Shown: positions 34,805-43,882, counted from the first letter of the stretch. The stretch is DNA of 64,000 bases from Croceimicrobium sp963974215 (GCA_963974215.1 CAXBBL010000003.1:124001-188000); one strand, 5' to 3'. Numbers and translations: made by a program. The notes: generated by a model not told the origin, from the letters alone.

Positions 34805-37237
34805 CTATCCCATCTCCAATTTCATTTTCTTAATGCGATCTTCTAAGCTTTCATTGCTCATCCGCTGGCGTAAACGGTCTACTAATATGGGAAAGCAAAA
34901 AGGTGAAGGTTTTTTAATTTCCACAATTACCGTTTCTTGTTTCTCTATGCGTTCCAAGGCTTGGCGTAAACGCCCTTCTTCTAGCTGAAATTCCATTGCC
35001 TCTTCATAGGCTTGCAGCAAGAGCGTATTGTCGGGTTCGTAGTCGGTAAAAACATTAAAAATGAGCTGTGAGCTACTTTGTAAATGCCGGTCTTTTACCG
35101 GTGCCCCGAGATAGCCTTTAAAGATCAATCCCGATATACTGGCAATATCACGGAAACGCCTTTTAGCTAGTTCTATGGCATTAACCGATTGGAGGATATC
35201 ATGTCTTAAATCGCGAGTATTTAAAATATCGGAATCCAGTGCTTCTTCTATAGGAATGGGCTGATCAGAGAGAAGCTCGAAGCCATAGTCATTCATTGCA
35301 ATGGAAAGGCTCATCTTTTTAAATAAGGAAAGCCGATAGGCTAAAAGTGCACCCATCCCTTCGTGCACCGCTCTACCTTCGAAGGGGTAGAAAAATAAAT
35401 GATATCCCTCTTTACTCTCCATCTTTTCAATGAGAAATTGGTGGCGCGAAGGCACCAGCGAACGTTCTTTTTGTACTTCCCACAGCGGAGCAATTAGCTT
35501 CAACTCGGGATCCTTACTTTGGGGATTGAAGCTTTCTTCAATTTTTAAGCGCAGCACTTGTCCCATTTCGGCCGAAAGAGGCATGCGTCCTCCTTGCCAG
35601 CTGGGAACCAAGCCATTTTTACGCTTGCTTAAGCGGACCGAGGCTTCCATGCCTTTAATGCGAATCAGCTCTAAGTTGCGACCAGCAAACCAGAAGACAT
35701 CGCCCGGTTTTAGTTTGGAGATGAAATACTCCTCAATGCTGCCTAAATTGGCGCCTCGCTCTAACTTTACGCGTACGGAAGAGTCGCCTACAATAGTACC
35801 AATACTCATGCGGTGCCGCATCGCTATCCGCCTTTGAATTACGCGGTGTATGCCATCCTCTACCACTACTTTGTGGTATTCATCATAGCCAGCTAGGGAA
35901 TTACCGCCTTTGCAGATAAAGTCGAGGCACCACTGCCATTCTTCTTCACTTATGCTTTGGAAGGAAAAAGTTTCACGTACTTCCGCGAGAATTTCGTCGG
36001 CCTTTAATCCCAGCCCCACAGCAAGGGTTACTAAATACTGTACTAAAACATCAAAAGAGCGGAAGTAGGGCACGCGTTCTTCGACCCTTTCGTCTTCCAC
36101 CGCCTGACGAAGGGCGGCAGCTTCTACCAATTCTAAACTGTGGGTGGGTACCATGTAAATACGACTGCTTGCGCCTGGTTGGTGACCGCTGCGGCCAGCG
36201 CGTTGGATAAATCGGGCCACCCCTTTGGGAGATCCGATTTGAATAATGGTATCCACGGGACGAAAGTCAACGCCTAGGTCTAAGCTACTGGTACAAACTA
36301 CCACTTTTAACTGTCCTGTATAAAGGGCATCTTCTACCCAAAAACGTAAATCGCGACTAATGCTGCCGTGGTGCATGGCGATGAGGCCCGCGAAATGCGG
36401 AGCAACATCAAGGATTCGTTGGTACCAAATCTCCGCCTGGGAGCGGGTATTGGTAAAAATGAGGGTGCTTTCGCTTTCTTCCAGCAGGGGAATTACTTTT
36501 TCCAGCATTTTAATACCAAGGTGTCCCGCCCAAGGAAGCACGTCGATATCGTCAGGAAGCACCGATAAAACTTCAATATTTTTCTTCAGCCCGGAGCGAA
36601 TTAAAGCCTTTTGCTCGGCGGGAAAATTAGGACCGAGTAATACGTCCATGCCTTCTACCAGGTTGCCGATAGTGGCGGAGATTCCCCAAGTGCGCAATTG
36701 GGGATGCATCCCGCGTAAGCGAGAAAGGGCTAGCTCTAGTTGTACTGCCCGTTTAGAACCTAAAAGCTCATGCCACTCATCTGCCACGAGCGTATGTATA
36801 TTTTTAAAAATGCGGGCCGAATCTTTTGAAGCCAGTAGAAGGTGCAGGCTCTCGGGAGTGGTAATTAAGAGGTTGGGCATGGCCTTGCTTTGCTTAGCTC
36901 TTTGGGCTGCGCTGGTATCACCGGTGCGGGTTTCTACTGAAAATTCGAGGCCTAAAGCTTCTACAGCTTTTTCAGCCGATTGCTGAATTTCTTTGGCTAA
37001 AGCGCGAATGGGAGTAATCCAAATGGCTTGTAATCCGCGTGGTTTAGGTGCTTCCAATAGAATGGGAATAAGCAGGCTATAGGTCTTGCCACTGCCGGTA
37101 GGCGCGTTTACCAAACCCGATTTTCCCGCCCGAAAGGCTTCCCATGCTGCTTCCTGAAAAGAGGCCGGCTCCCACTGCATGCTGCGGAACCATTTTTTTG
37201 CTCTTAAATAGCTGATGTTTTTTTTAGGGCTGGCCAC
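34805..37237 (-). CDS. Lhr-like DEXH helicase (ligase-associated type)
   Basis: An 810-residue superfamily 2 helicase. Motif I is NAPTGSGKT, the DEXH box is VADEWHELLGSKRAVQ, motif III is ISATIG, and motif VI is FIQRAGRSGHQPG. The form DEWHELLGSKR marks the Lhr subgroup usually encoded beside an ATP-dependent DNA ligase, an exonuclease and a metallophosphoesterase in bacterial DNA-repair clusters. Those partners are absent here; rlmF follows instead. The C-terminal half has the Lhr core and DEAD-associated domain. DNA repair is inferred from the family. Confidence 0.9.
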   Translation of the reverse strand: MASPKKNISYLRAKKWFRSMQWEPASFQEAAWEAFRAGKSGLVNAPTGSGKTYSLLIPILLEAPKPRGLQAIWITPIRALAKEIQQSAEKAVEALGLEFSVETRTGDTSAAQRAKQSKAMPNLLITTPESLHLLLASKDSARIFKNIHTLVADEWHELLGSKRAVQLELALSRLRGMHPQLRTWGISATIGNLVEGMDVLLGPNFPAEQKALIRSGLKKNIEVLSVLPDDIDVLPWAGHLGIKMLEKVIPLLEESESTLIFTNTRSQAEIWYQRILDVAPHFAGLIAMHHGSISRDLRFWVEDALYTGQLKVVVCTSSLDLGVDFRPVDTIIQIGSPKGVARFIQRAGRSGHQPGASSRIYMVPTHSLELVEAAALRQAVEDERVEERVPYFRSFDVLVQYLVTLAVGLGLKADEILAEVRETFSFQSISEEEWQWCLDFICKGGNSLAGYDEYHKVVVEDGIHRVIQRRIAMRHRMSIGTIVGDSSVRVKLERGANLGSIEEYFISKLKPGDVFWFAGRNLELIRIKGMEASVRLSKRKNGLVPSWQGGRMPLSAEMGQVLRLKIEESFNPQSKDPELKLIAPLWEVQKERSLVPSRHQFLIEKMESKEGYHLFFYPFEGRAVHEGMGALLAYRLSLFKKMSLSIAMNDYGFELLSDQPIPIEEALDSDILNTRDLRHDILQSVNAIELAKRRFRDIASISGLIFKGYLGAPVKDRHLQSSSQLIFNVFTDYEPDNTLLLQAYEEAMEFQLEEGRLRQALERIEKQETVIVEIKKPSPFCFPILVDRLRQRMSNESLEDRIKKMKLEMG

Positions 37238-37330
37238 GCGTTATTTCTTAATGCTAAGGTAAAGGAATAGGAGGGTGAATTGTTTAGGGGTTTTAGTGGG
37301 GTTGGTTTTTTTGCTTGCGGGTAAAGATAT

Positions 37331-37361
37331 TTAGATCCTGAAACGAGTTCAGGATGACCGC
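37331..37361 (+). repeat. Palindromic intergenic repeat, copy A
   Basis: The core ATCCTGAA-ACGAG-TTCAGGAT is a perfect hairpin, followed by GACCGC. These 31 bases match 37542-37572 with one difference. It resembles the REP-like CCTGAA...TTCAGG elements scattered between genes in many bacteria. Confidence 0.85.
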
Positions 37362-37415
37362 GTACAATGTGTTTTGAATTACAAAAAGCGCCTTAAACGC
37401 AAACCACCACCTCAC

Positions 37416-37442
37416 CGTCATTCCGAATTCATTTCGGAATCT
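37416..37442 (-). repeat. Palindromic intergenic repeat, inverted variant B
   Basis: Read on the minus strand this is AGATTCCGAA, a short loop, TTCGGAATGACG: the same layout as copies A and C but with compensated stem changes (TCCGAA/TTCGGA instead of CCTGAA/TTCAGG), which keeps the hairpin. Confidence 0.7.
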
Positions 37443-37541
37443 TCTTCCTTAAAAAACGGTTAAGCCGAGTTTAAACGGAGTGCTTTTGTAATCATCTGCG
37501 TTGATCTTTTTCATTTATGTAATGATATAATAATCAATTAG

Positions 37542-37572
37542 TTAGACCCTGAAACGAGTTCAGGATGACCGC
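37542..37572 (+). repeat. Palindromic intergenic repeat, copy C
   Basis: Matches 37331-37361 with one difference (GACC for GATC before the stem), so the inner stem CCTGAA/TTCAGG is preserved and the outermost pair is lost. Confidence 0.85.
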
Positions 37573-37760
37573 AGTTTATTAATTGCCTTTTCAGATAATT
37601 TATACCAAAATCTTTGTGATACGTGGTAAATCGCGTCTCTACCCTAATCCGAATTACAACCGAATTTCCTTTCCATCATCTACCGTCCTTCCCACTGAAT
37701 TACAACGGAGTTCCGCGCTCAATACTCAAAGCGTAGCGTACTAATTACTAAATACTAAAA

Positions 37761-38711
37761 CTACCAACTATCATCTTCCGGGTTACGCAGTTTATCAATG
37801 TCATCGCACCAATTACCTTTTAAAGTATTTTCCCGCCAATTGAGCCAGCACCACTTTCCATCGCGTTCTACCGCTAGGTAATAGTCGCGCGTTCCTTCAA
37901 AAATGCGGTACGAATCATATTCGCAGGGCACCACTTGGGCGGCATCGTCGTAAGACCAAGCCGAAGTGTAAAAGCCGACTTTCCCATTATTGTAAACTCC
38001 TGTGAAGGGACGGTTCCAACCAAAAAAATCGAGGCTATCGTAATTAGCAGGTATTAGCGTTTCTGCATTTTCCATACCTTGGTACATGCCCCATTTCATA
38101 GTTTGGGCATTGCGGGCTTTAAAAACTCCGTCACCATTGCCTTGGTCTAAAAATACTAAGTCGGCCTGCAGTTCTTGGCGTGCTGCTTTTATTAATTCCG
38201 TTGCCCAGCTATCTATTTTTTGCAGGGGTACCGCTTGGGCAGATGCGTAGGTGAAAGGGATGATTTCAAATTCATTAAACCAGTCGATTTGACCCCATTT
38301 GCCGTTTTTCTTAGCCAGTAAAAGCGGATTGCTGTCGTGGGGGTAATCTTCTACTTTCTGCAGCTCTTCGTAAATACAGCTCACGCGTTCGGCTGCATCT
38401 TGTACTTCAAAGGGAAGGAGAAATACACCGTAGAGACCTTTGCGTTTTACAATGCTAAAGGGTTCGTAATCTGTCATAAAACTGACGGAATCATAGTCCA
38501 TGGGCAATAGCTGTAAGCCTCCTACATTCCAACTAAAAAGGCCCCACTTATAGCTGAAGGCCTTGCGCATTTTAAAAATATTATTGTCAAAATCTACCCA
38601 AGTATAGTCCCGTGCCTTAAAGAGCTTTTGCACAGAATCAATTTCATTTTCGCTTTGCGCAGATAGGCAAGCACTAGAAAATAGGGCTAAGGCTAAAAAG
38701 AATTTTGTCAT
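37761..38711 (-). CDS. Secreted WG-repeat protein
   Basis: About 316 residues from the ATG at 38711 (MTKFFLALALFSSACLSAQS, signal peptide with a possible but poor lipobox). The body has several degenerate WG-type repeats: KWGLFSWNVGG, KGLYGVF, NGKWGQIDW, MKWGMYQG, GKVGFYTSAW, DGKWCWLNW. Such repeats form beta-propeller-like or beta-rich surfaces; function is unknown. The frame opening at 38741 is rejected, as it runs back into the terminator of the upstream operon. Confidence 0.78.
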   Translation of the reverse strand: MTKFFLALALFSSACLSAQSENEIDSVQKLFKARDYTWVDFDNNIFKMRKAFSYKWGLFSWNVGGLQLLPMDYDSVSFMTDYEPFSIVKRKGLYGVFLLPFEVQDAAERVSCIYEELQKVEDYPHDSNPLLLAKKNGKWGQIDWFNEFEIIPFTYASAQAVPLQKIDSWATELIKAARQELQADLVFLDQGNGDGVFKARNAQTMKWGMYQGMENAETLIPANYDSLDFFGWNRPFTGVYNNGKVGFYTSAWSYDDAAQVVPCEYDSYRIFEGTRDYYLAVERDGKWCWLNWRENTLKGNWCDDIDKLRNPEDDSW

Positions 38712-38739
38712 GAATGATTGGTCTTGGATAGATAAAAAC

Positions 38740-38776
38740 AAAAACAGCGAGAATTTAGTATTTCTCGCTGTTTTTA
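38740..38776 (-). terminator. Terminator of the aldo/keto reductase operon
   Basis: AAAACAGCGAGAA (38741-38753) pairs with TTCTCGCTGTTTT (38762-38774). On the minus strand it is followed by TTTTTGTTTTT. It lies about 22 bases after the reductase stop. Confidence 0.9.
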
Positions 38777-38797
38777 AAATTAATATGTATTTCTAGT

Positions 38798-39790
38798 TTA
38801 GAAGTCGGGATGAAGGGGCGCATTGTTTAAAATGTCCTCGATTTTCGTCATTACTTCATGGCTTAGTAAGGCTTTCGCTTCGCCTGCTTTTAGGTTTTCT
38901 TCAAGCTGACTAATTTTGGAGGCACCTAAAATCGCTGTGCTCACATCCTCGTTTTTCAAAACCCAAGCAATAGCTAATTGCGGCATGCTCATGCCTAACT
39001 CTTGAGCCAAGCCCGTTAGTTTTCTCACTTTAGCAAAATATTCTTCTTGTAAAGTTTTTTTCGCCAACCAGCCTAACTCGCTGAGGTTTAAGCGGGTTCC
39101 CTCGGGTACGCCATCATTGTATTTTCCCGTAAGAATACCACTCGCTAAAGGACTCCAAATAGTGGTGCCAAGGCCCACCGTTTTGTAAATCTGACTAAAT
39201 TCCACTTCTACTTTATCGCGCACAATCATATTGTACTGCGGTTGCTCCATGCTCGGGCCAATTAGATTATACTGCTTGGCCACCATGTGCGCTTCCATAA
39301 TTTCTTGGGCGCTCCATTCACTGGTACCCCAATATAAAATTTTCCCTTGTTGTATTAGGTTGTGCATCGCCCACACCGTTTCTTCCATGGGCGTGTTTTT
39401 ATCAGGGCGGTGGCAATAGTAAAGGTCTAAATAGTCGACCTGCAGGCGTTCTAATGCTTGGTGACAAGCTTCAGTAAGGTGTTTACGGGTATTTCCCATT
39501 TGGGTCGGACGTGAGTCTTTTAGCCCTCTAATGCCAAAAAATGCTTTGGAAGAAACCAGGTATGAATCGCGGCTCCAGTTCACATCTTTTAAAACCTGGC
39601 CCATTAAAATTTCGCTTTTGCCGTCGGCGTAAACCTCGGCATTATCGAAAAAGTTAACGCCATTATCGTAAGCTTTCACCATTAAATCTTGCGCAAGCTC
39701 TTTACCGATTTGGGTCCCGAAGGTGATCCACGAGCCGAAGCTCATTTCGCTAATTTGTAATCCTGTTTTTCCTAATCTGCGGTATTCCAT
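38798..39790 (-). CDS. Aldo/keto reductase
   Basis: NADPH-dependent oxidoreductase of 330 residues with a TIM-barrel fold, close to the potassium-channel beta-subunit subgroup. The catalytic tetrad is visible: Asp in NFFDNAEVYADG (with Tyr), Lys in VSSKAFFGI, and His in DLYYCHRPD. The end LGASKISQLEENLKAGE is the cofactor-binding C-terminal part. The substrate is unknown. It is the last gene of an operon, 3 bases after the S41 protease gene, and is followed by a strong terminator. Confidence 0.9.
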   Translation of the reverse strand: MEYRRLGKTGLQISEMSFGSWITFGTQIGKELAQDLMVKAYDNGVNFFDNAEVYADGKSEILMGQVLKDVNWSRDSYLVSSKAFFGIRGLKDSRPTQMGNTRKHLTEACHQALERLQVDYLDLYYCHRPDKNTPMEETVWAMHNLIQQGKILYWGTSEWSAQEIMEAHMVAKQYNLIGPSMEQPQYNMIVRDKVEVEFSQIYKTVGLGTTIWSPLASGILTGKYNDGVPEGTRLNLSELGWLAKKTLQEEYFAKVRKLTGLAQELGMSMPQLAIAWVLKNEDVSTAILGASKISQLEENLKAGEAKALLSHEVMTKIEDILNNAPLHPDF

Positions 39791-39793
39791 CTC

Positions 39794-41374
39794 TTAATTG
39801 CTCTGCTTTTTATTTTGATTCTCCAGTGCCTTAATAGCTTCTAAAATATAGGGATCATCGAAAGAGTAAACTTTTTGATATTCATTATTGCCGTATAAAT
39901 TATAGGCGATAAAAGCTTTCAGGCGGTTGCTTAATACGACCTGTTGAATGCTATCTTGTTGGTAAATATATTTGGTCATTTCCTCACCGAAAAAATGCTG
40001 GTAGCTGCTTGTGTCGGCTTGCCAATTATCTACAAAACTATCGCTAGGCCATTGCGCAAAACGCGCACGGTTCTCATCTACAAACTCAAAGGCTTTTTCG
40101 TCGAGGTTAACACTCATAGCCAGTTGATAGAGTAAGCGGGTAGTGCCTGCTGTATCGTAGCCCACCTCTACGTCGGGTAAGATGCCCCCTTCGTTGCGGC
40201 CTTTCGAAAACTCCTGTTCTTCCGGTAAAAGTACGGTGGAATCGGCGCTGCTTTTTCTTGCGGGATTTCTACCATGAAAGCTAAACTGGCTATCATAGGT
40301 CTCATAATCTCTTTGAATGCTTCTGCCGGAAGGCGTGTAGTAACGCTGGGTGGTAAGCCGCATTTTAGAGCCATCGCCTAAGGTTATTTCTTCTTGCACC
40401 AAGCCCTTTCCAAAAGATCGGCGACCCACTATTAGCGCGCGTTTATTGTCTTGCAAGGCGCCCGCCACAATCTCACTGGCCGATGCGGATCCTCGGTTGA
40501 TCAGCACGGCTACTTGACCTTTTTCGAAATTCCCTTTGCGGGTGGCAAAAAACTCTTCTTTTTTCTCGTTACGATCTTTAGTAAAAACGATTAATGCATC
40601 CTTTTCTAAGAACTGATCAGAAATTTGCTCAGCGGCATTTAAGAGCCCACCCGGGTTATCGCGTAAATCGAGGATTAAAGCGGTAGCTCCCTGTGCTTTT
40701 AAGTTCTTAATGCTCTCTTGGATTTCCTCGGTGCTGCGCGCACTAAACTTGGTAAGTTTAATTACGCCAATACTGTCGTTAATTAAAAAAGCTGATTGTA
40801 CCGAATTGAGATCCACATTATTACGCTTTACTTTTACTAGTAAAGGTTGGACTGTGCCGAAACGCTTAATGCTTAAAGCGGTGCTAGTATTACGGGCGCC
40901 TTTTAGCGTGCTTACTACTTTGGCGGCGTTTAAAGAAGGTCCAAATAAGCGAATCGTATCGGCCTTTAAAATGCGATCGCCTGGTAAAATTCCCGCTTGC
41001 GCAGATGGGCCACCTTCAATAACTTTTACTACCGTTAAGCTATCGCGGTAAATTTTAAATTCGATACCAATGCCCACAAAGGTTCCACGGATAGACTCTT
41101 CCGAGGCAAGCACATCTTCTTGGGGAATGTAGGTAGAGTGGGGGTCGAGATGATGTAAAAGTTCACCAATAGTTTGGTCAAGTAGGCTATCGGTATTTAC
41201 CTTATCTACATATTCGTAATCGATGTAGTTTAAAATTTGCCGCAACTTTTGCTCGCGCTCACTAGTTTCGTTAAAGGCTACCGTTTTATGCGGGAAGTTG
41301 AAGAATATGCCAAGTAAAATGCCGATACAAACGGCTAATCCTAAGTAAATGGGGTAGAGAGTTTTATTCTTCAA
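39794..41374 (-). CDS. S41 C-terminal processing protease
   Basis: A 526-residue periplasmic protease anchored by one N-terminal helix (IYLGLAVCIGILLGIFF). The PDZ domain spans about 95-175 (GIGIEFKIYRDSLTVVKV, GDRILKADTIRLFG). The catalytic Ser is in NRGSASASEIVAG (about residue 300), with the Lys about 26 residues on in GRRSFGKGLVQ. It cleaves the C-terminal ends of proteins with non-polar tails. The start overlaps the dCMP deaminase gene by 11 bases, a linkage recurrent in Bacteroidota. Confidence 0.93.
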   Translation of the reverse strand: MKNKTLYPIYLGLAVCIGILLGIFFNFPHKTVAFNETSEREQKLRQILNYIDYEYVDKVNTDSLLDQTIGELLHHLDPHSTYIPQEDVLASEESIRGTFVGIGIEFKIYRDSLTVVKVIEGGPSAQAGILPGDRILKADTIRLFGPSLNAAKVVSTLKGARNTSTALSIKRFGTVQPLLVKVKRNNVDLNSVQSAFLINDSIGVIKLTKFSARSTEEIQESIKNLKAQGATALILDLRDNPGGLLNAAEQISDQFLEKDALIVFTKDRNEKKEEFFATRKGNFEKGQVAVLINRGSASASEIVAGALQDNKRALIVGRRSFGKGLVQEEITLGDGSKMRLTTQRYYTPSGRSIQRDYETYDSQFSFHGRNPARKSSADSTVLLPEEQEFSKGRNEGGILPDVEVGYDTAGTTRLLYQLAMSVNLDEKAFEFVDENRARFAQWPSDSFVDNWQADTSSYQHFFGEEMTKYIYQQDSIQQVVLSNRLKAFIAYNLYGNNEYQKVYSFDDPYILEAIKALENQNKKQSN

Positions 41375-41804
41375 GTTCTTCTTCGGGTATCTGTGCCAGT
41401 TCTACACCAGCTTTTTCTAAAAATTTAAGTCCACTATCATCCTTGTAACGCTGAATGTACACCAATCGTTTAATTCCCGATTGATGGACCAATTTACTGC
41501 ATTCTTTGCAAGGCGACAAGGTGAGGTATAAAGTGCCACCATCACTCGAGTGGGTGGAGCTGGCCATTTTTAAAATCGCATTGGCTTCTGCGTGAAGCAC
41601 ATACCAGCGAGTATAGCCATCCTCATCTTCGCAAAAATTATCGAAACCCGAGGGGGTGCCGTTGTATCCGTCGGAAACGATCATGCGGTCCTTAACGATT
41701 AAGGCCCCTACTTTTCGTCTTTCGCAAAAAGATAATTTCGCCCATTCTCTTGCCATTCTCAAATAGGCAATGTCGTATTTTCTTTGTTTACTTTTCTCCT
41801 TCAT
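41364..41804 (-). CDS. dCMP deaminase family protein
   Basis: Zinc deaminase of 146 residues that converts dCMP to dUMP for thymidylate synthesis. The zinc site is HAEANAIL (His and catalytic Glu) and SPCKECSKL (two Cys). The N-terminal region AYLRMAREWAKLSFCERRKVGA and YNGTPSGFDN match dCMP deaminases (ComEB-like) rather than cytidine deaminase. It overlaps the esterase gene before it by 17 bases and the protease gene after it by 11 bases, so the three are translationally linked. Confidence 0.92.
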   Translation of the reverse strand: MKEKSKQRKYDIAYLRMAREWAKLSFCERRKVGALIVKDRMIVSDGYNGTPSGFDNFCEDEDGYTRWYVLHAEANAILKMASSTHSSDGGTLYLTLSPCKECSKLVHQSGIKRLVYIQRYKDDSGLKFLEKAGVELAQIPEEELEE

Positions 41805-42903
41805 TTTCTAGCATTTTGCTATTCAACCAAAGTATCGCTTCTGGGAACTCTTGCTGCCAAAAGCTTTCCGAGTGCTGCCCCATGGCTACAATTTTGGTTT
41901 TGCAAACCCAAGGCTTGTCTGAAGCTCTCACGATAGTCGCCATGTCTTTCACCAGAGCAATATTCTTGGCTGGATCACTTCCTTCTTGGCCGCCCATTAA
42001 TTGGTAAACAAAGGTGCGTTTTTTTTGGCGGTAGCGAGATGCGTAAAGCGCTAATTCTGGGTTAAACCAGTAGGAGGGGGAGAATACTAATGCGCCACCA
42101 AAGGTGTCATTCGCTTTTAACACTGCGTTCATGGCGAAGAGTCCGCCCAAGGAGCTCCCACCAATAAAGTTTTGTTCGCGTTTTTCGCTTATGCGATAGT
42201 GCTTGCGCAGAAAGGGTTGTACTTGTTTTTGGATAAATGTCAACAGAGAATCGGCTCCGCCACCGCCGTATTTAGGATTGGGATAAGGGCTTAATTCGTG
42301 GATACGCTCTACTCCGCCATGCTCAATGCCTACGACGATGAAGTCGAGTTGAAGACTGTCCATGCTTTTTCCTACTCGCCATTTTACAGCGCTCCCATCT
42401 ACGCCAAGAAAAAGATTTTGGCCATCCATGAGGTAGAGTACAGGATAAACTTTTTTGCTTTCTAGTTTATAAGAAGGAGGGAGGTAAACCCATACCGCTT
42501 TAGACTGACCTCCATAATCTAAATCCTTTTCGTTTAGGTGGCTATAAATGTTTTCCGCTAATGGTATTTGCTTGGGCGGCTTTTCCCAGCCTTGAATTTC
42601 GAGTTCTATGATAGCTCCCGGGCGAATTATACGTTTGCGATTAGCGATCGGCTTTCCCTCTTTTGTAGCTTCCACTTCAGCCCAGCTTTTACCGACTACT
42701 TTAAATTCGATTATATCGGGCAAGGCATTAACCAAAAGCCGATGATTCACAAAACGATAATTTTCATCGCCCGCTTCCCAGCCATTGAAATCTCCCGCCA
42801 GGAAAAGCTCTGGAGGAGCACTAAGACTATCGAGCACTTGCAGCCGTATTTCTGTTTGGGCAAAGCCAGAAATACTGAAGAGTAGGAGTAAGAAAGTTCG
42901 CAT
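41788..42903 (-). CDS. Secreted esterase, enterochelin-esterase-like
   Basis: A 371-residue protein with signal peptide MRTFLLLLFSISGFAQ. Residues 18-110 look like a glycogen-binding/early-set domain (LFLAGDFNGWEAGDENYRF). The esterase domain follows with VYPVLYLMDGQNLF, the nucleophile GGSSLGGLFAM (Ser) and a late His in MGQHSESFWQQEF. The substrate is unknown; relatives cleave siderophore or acyl esters. A 59-residue membrane protein gene ends 23 bases upstream, and the dCMP deaminase gene overlaps its end. Confidence 0.86.
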   Translation of the reverse strand: MRTFLLLLFSISGFAQTEIRLQVLDSLSAPPELFLAGDFNGWEAGDENYRFVNHRLLVNALPDIIEFKVVGKSWAEVEATKEGKPIANRKRIIRPGAIIELEIQGWEKPPKQIPLAENIYSHLNEKDLDYGGQSKAVWVYLPPSYKLESKKVYPVLYLMDGQNLFLGVDGSAVKWRVGKSMDSLQLDFIVVGIEHGGVERIHELSPYPNPKYGGGGADSLLTFIQKQVQPFLRKHYRISEKREQNFIGGSSLGGLFAMNAVLKANDTFGGALVFSPSYWFNPELALYASRYRQKKRTFVYQLMGGQEGSDPAKNIALVKDMATIVRASDKPWVCKTKIVAMGQHSESFWQQEFPEAILWLNSKMLENEGEK

Positions 42904-42926
42904 GGTTTAAAGATGCGAAATATTGT

Positions 42927-43106
42927 TTAGTCTTTTTTTTCTTCCAAGGACTTATTAGTTTGATAATAGGCTACAACTAGTCCTAGGCTGCCGACTAAAG
43001 ATAGCAGGTTTATATACCAGTCTATTTGTCCATTGAAATAGTTGAAAAGAGAAGCGGCCATTCCTAGTAGGCCTAAGATTAAAATAAAACGCGGTGCTTT
43101 TTGCAT
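42927..43106 (-). CDS. Small two-helix membrane protein
   Basis: ATG at 43106, TAA at 42927-42929, 59 residues. Two hydrophobic helices (FILILGLLGMAASLF and YINLLSLVGSLGLVVAYY) are joined by a polar turn (NGQIDW) and followed by a charged tail (SLEEKKD). It ends 23 bases before the esterase gene and looks like the first gene of that operon. A 60-codon frame on the same strand shifted by one base covers the site but lacks any membrane pattern and is a shadow. Family unknown. Confidence 0.72.
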   Translation of the reverse strand: MQKAPRFILILGLLGMAASLFNYFNGQIDWYINLLSLVGSLGLVVAYYQTNKSLEEKKD

Positions 43107-43269
43107 ATCTCCAAGAGTTTAAAATTTCTAAGCTCATTTAAGACTGAACTCTGATATATAAGTATGAAATCAGATCCGAAAATTACAGAGGACTAAAAAA
43201 AATCACTAGACAGAAATCCAATATTCTCCTTCGGCCGTAAATAAGGGAAATCAATTAGAAATTTAAAAG

Positions 43270-43815
43270 ATGAAAAAGTTAGGATTATTTTTAGGAGCAT
43301 TCGCAATCACTGTAAGCATGCAAGCACAAAGTAACACTGTAATGGTGGGAGGCGAAGCAATGTATCCAAAAAAAGACATTGTTAGTAATGCTGTGGAGTC
43401 TGCCGATCACACCACTTTGGTAGCAGCAGTTAAAGCAGCAGGTTTAGTGAGTACTTTGCAGGGAGAGGGACCTTTTACGGTATTCGCACCAGTAAACGAT
43501 GCTTTCGAAAATTTACCAGCTGGCACAGTGGAAAGCTTATTGAAGCCCGAAGCTAAAGGAAAGCTTACTGCCGTACTTACTTATCACGTACTTGCTGGAA
43601 CCTATGATTTTGATGCGCTAGCCAAAGCGATTAAAAAAGGTAATGGTATGGCTAGCTTAAAAACAGTGCAAGGGGAGAAATTAACCTTTATGATGAATGG
43701 GAAACACAACATTCAAGTGAAGGATGCCAAAGGAAACGTCGCCAATATTTCGGTATATGACGTATACCAAAGTAATGGTGTGATTCAAGTAATTGATAAA
43801 GTGCTTTTACCCTAG
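43270..43815 (+). CDS. Secreted fasciclin (FAS1) domain protein
   Basis: A 181-residue secreted protein: signal peptide MKKLGLFLGAFAITVSMQAQ, a short linker, then one FAS1 domain (about 40-180). The FAS1 signatures are TVFAPVNDAFENLPAGT (H1) and NGVIQVIDKVLLP (H2), with the Y-H motif in LTYHVLAG. FAS1 proteins are adhesion or matrix proteins, and single-domain versions are common in marine Bacteroidota. Monocistronic, with a terminator just downstream. Confidence 0.93.
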   Translation: MKKLGLFLGAFAITVSMQAQSNTVMVGGEAMYPKKDIVSNAVESADHTTLVAAVKAAGLVSTLQGEGPFTVFAPVNDAFENLPAGTVESLLKPEAKGKLTAVLTYHVLAGTYDFDALAKAIKKGNGMASLKTVQGEKLTFMMNGKHNIQVKDAKGNVANISVYDVYQSNGVIQVIDKVLLP

Positions 43816-43847
43816 TACGATTTAGCTAAAAATTGTTGTTTGGTTGG

Positions 43848-43882
43848 AAAAGGAGTTTGCTTGCGGGTAGGCTCCTTTTTTG
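43848..43882 (+). terminator. Terminator after the fasciclin gene
   Basis: AAAAGGAG (43848-43855) pairs with CTCCTTTT (43872-43879), followed by T residues, 33 bases past the stop. The loop is 16 bases. Confidence 0.75.

Larger units (their letters stand above)
37238..37760. other. Repeat-bearing intergenic region, 523 bp
   Basis: No gene is seen. The region holds three copies of a palindromic repeat (listed separately) and a looser pair beginning GAATTACAAC at about 37649 and 37692, which share a following CGnAnTTCC-like pattern. It separates the downstream end of the WG-repeat gene from the start of the helicase gene. Confidence 0.6.

Noticed and set aside
36360..36986. A 208-codon open frame antisense to the Lhr-like helicase gene
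   Set aside because: It lies wholly within a well-supported helicase gene, and its Ser/Arg/Cys-rich translation shows no domain; it is a by-product of the codon pattern on the other strand.
42955..43137. A 60-codon minus-strand frame near the esterase gene
   Set aside because: It is a shifted shadow of the better-supported 59-residue membrane protein at 42927-43106 and has no membrane pattern itself.
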